This document shows, in pieces, positions 5,705 to 6,458 of a stretch of 6,458 nt of DNA (positions within the stretch are counted from its first letter, which is position 1; every line of letters begins with the position of its first letter). The DNA is from Rickettsiales bacterium (lineage in GTDB: Bacteria > Pseudomonadota > Alphaproteobacteria > Methylaequorales > Methylaequoraceae). The position numbers were made by a program, and so were the translations under genes. The notes beneath the pieces were generated by a model, which was not told the DNA's origin, made no database searches, and saw only the letters and a list, made by a program, of their open reading frames with translations. The DNA lies in assembly GCA_002715305.1 (NCBI GenBank), contig PAYV01000006.1, positions 45,716 to 52,173 of the forward strand. The letters are read 5' to 3'.

Positions 5705-6458
5705 GACTTTTGTTTCAGAGTCTTCATATCGATCACAAATCTATATTTAACATCAGCTTTCAATATTCTTTGTAAAGCTTCGTTTATTTTTTCGATGCTT
5801 ATAAGTTCAATATCGCATACAATATTATTTTTTGAGCAAAAATTTAACATTTCTTGTGTCTCTTTAATCCCTCCAATGAGAGATCCACTTAATGATTTTC
5901 TTCCAAATATTAATCCTCTCATATTAATATTTTTGAAGTTTTCAATAGCACCAACTACGACCATCGTTTTATCTTTTTTTAATAAACTTAGATACTTATT
6001 AAGGTCATGGCTTTTGGGAATTGTGTTTAGTAAGAAATCAAATTTATTTTGATATAAATTTAATGACTTCTGATTGGATGAAATAATAACATCCTCGGCA
6101 CCTAATTTTTTTGCGTCATCAACTTTACTTTTTGAAGAAGTGATAACATAGACTTTTGCTCCCATAGCTTTTGCAAATTTTATAGCAATATGACCAAGTC
6201 CTCCCATACCAATAATACCAATTTTATCGTTTAATTTAATTCCCCATTTTTTCAATGGCGAATATGTTGTTATACCTGCGCACAACAATGGTGCCACAGC
6301 TTTGGTATCTAAGTTTTTTGGAATTTTTAAAACGAATTTTTCATTTACAACAATTTTTTCTGAATATCCCCCAAATGTTCTTCCACCCATTATTTTATCT
6401 GGTGCATTGTACGTAAAAGTAGCACCTAGATCACAATATTGCACCAAATTTGATCTAC
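5701..6458 (-). CDS. Zinc-dependent alcohol dehydrogenase / aldehyde reductase, YahK (cinnamyl-alcohol dehydrogenase) type, 5' partial
   Basis: Medium-chain dehydrogenase/reductase that probably reduces aldehydes with NADPH. The frame is open to the window edge, and the residues before the TTG at 6447 (RSN) still fit the family, so the true start lies beyond 6458. About 250 of roughly 350 residues are present. Seen: QYCD, the last of the four Cys of the structural zinc site; TFTYN; GGYSEKIVVNEKFVLKIP; APLLCAGITTYSPL, whose Cys is the third catalytic-zinc ligand; GMGGLGH, the Rossmann dinucleotide loop; SLIGGIKETQEMLNFC; and the end DVKYRFVIDM. These track E. coli YahK closely along the whole visible length. 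The first catalytic Cys, the His-Glu pair and three structural Cys are off the window. Tail-to-tail with the reductase, sharing TTAA. The in vivo aldehyde is unknown. Nothing suggests a link to the tsaE operon. Confidence 0.92.
   Translation of the reverse strand, partial: RSNLVQYCDLGATFTYNAPDKIMGGRTFGGYSEKIVVNEKFVLKIPKNLDTKAVAPLLCAGITTYSPLKKWGIKLNDKIGIIGMGGLGHIAIKFAKAMGAKVYVITSSKSKVDDAKKLGAEDVIISSNQKSLNLYQNKFDFLLNTIPKSHDLNKYLSLLKKDKTMVVVGAIENFKNINMRGLIFGRKSLSGSLIGGIKETQEMLNFCSKNNIVCDIELISIEKINEALQRILKADVKYRFVIDMKTLKQKS
5703..5724. terminator. Short hairpin at the reductase/dehydrogenase convergent stops, possible weak terminator
   Basis: AAGACT at 5703-5708 and AGTCTT at 5719-5724 are perfect inverted repeats; a U-G and a U-A pair could extend the stem to 8 with a 6-base loop. 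On the minus strand a T6 run follows about 7 bases after the stem, inside the 3' end of the reductase gene. On the plus strand there is no T run. The stem is AT-rich and the distance to the T run is longer than ideal, so function is uncertain. Confidence 0.25.

Noticed and set aside
5795..6052. Plus-strand open frame of 85 codons
   Set aside because: Antisense to the well-conserved dehydrogenase C-terminal half; no independent evidence.

Overview
The window is very AT-rich and almost fully coding: by my boundaries only about 88 of 6458 bases lie outside genes. Coding sequence is rich in Lys, Asn, Ile and Phe, and spacers are 3, 17, 4 and 64 bases. Gene content and order point to a streamlined alphaproteobacterium, plausibly a marine Pelagibacterales-like lineage. 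The order folC running into a convergent trxA, behind a tsaE-amgK-murU block, is one I recall from many Alphaproteobacteria. The exact lineage cannot be fixed from this sequence alone.

Layout: (1) 1-696 (+), the C-terminal part of folC, entering from outside the window. (2) 700-4626 (-), a compact five-gene run transcribed tsaE > amgK > murU > sbcB (exonuclease I) > trxA, with a 14-bp overlap, a 4-bp gap, an ATGA overlap and a 17-bp gap; it is almost certainly one operon. (3) 4627-4690, the only real intergenic space, a divergent promoter region with a symmetric -10-like core. (4) 4691-5704 (+), a thioredoxin-reductase-like ferredoxin/flavodoxin-NADP+ reductase. (5) 5701-6458 (-), most of a YahK-type zinc alcohol dehydrogenase whose N-terminus lies outside the window; its stop codon interlocks with that of the reductase.

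Function: TsaE supports t6A modification of tRNA. AmgK and MurU together convert MurNAc to UDP-MurNAc for cell-wall recycling. Exonuclease I trims single-stranded DNA 3' ends in recombination and mismatch repair. Thioredoxin handles disulfide reduction, and FolC makes folylpolyglutamates. These jobs do not form one pathway; the block looks like a conserved housekeeping cluster.

The most notable point is that the slot between murU and trxA, where I recall the helicase-nuclease genes addB and addA in many Alphaproteobacteria, holds instead a single intact exonuclease I gene that is translationally coupled to murU. I see no CRISPR, mobile element, tRNA/rRNA, phage or obviously new multi-gene system. 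The rest of the window reads as ordinary core genome of a streamlined bacterium.
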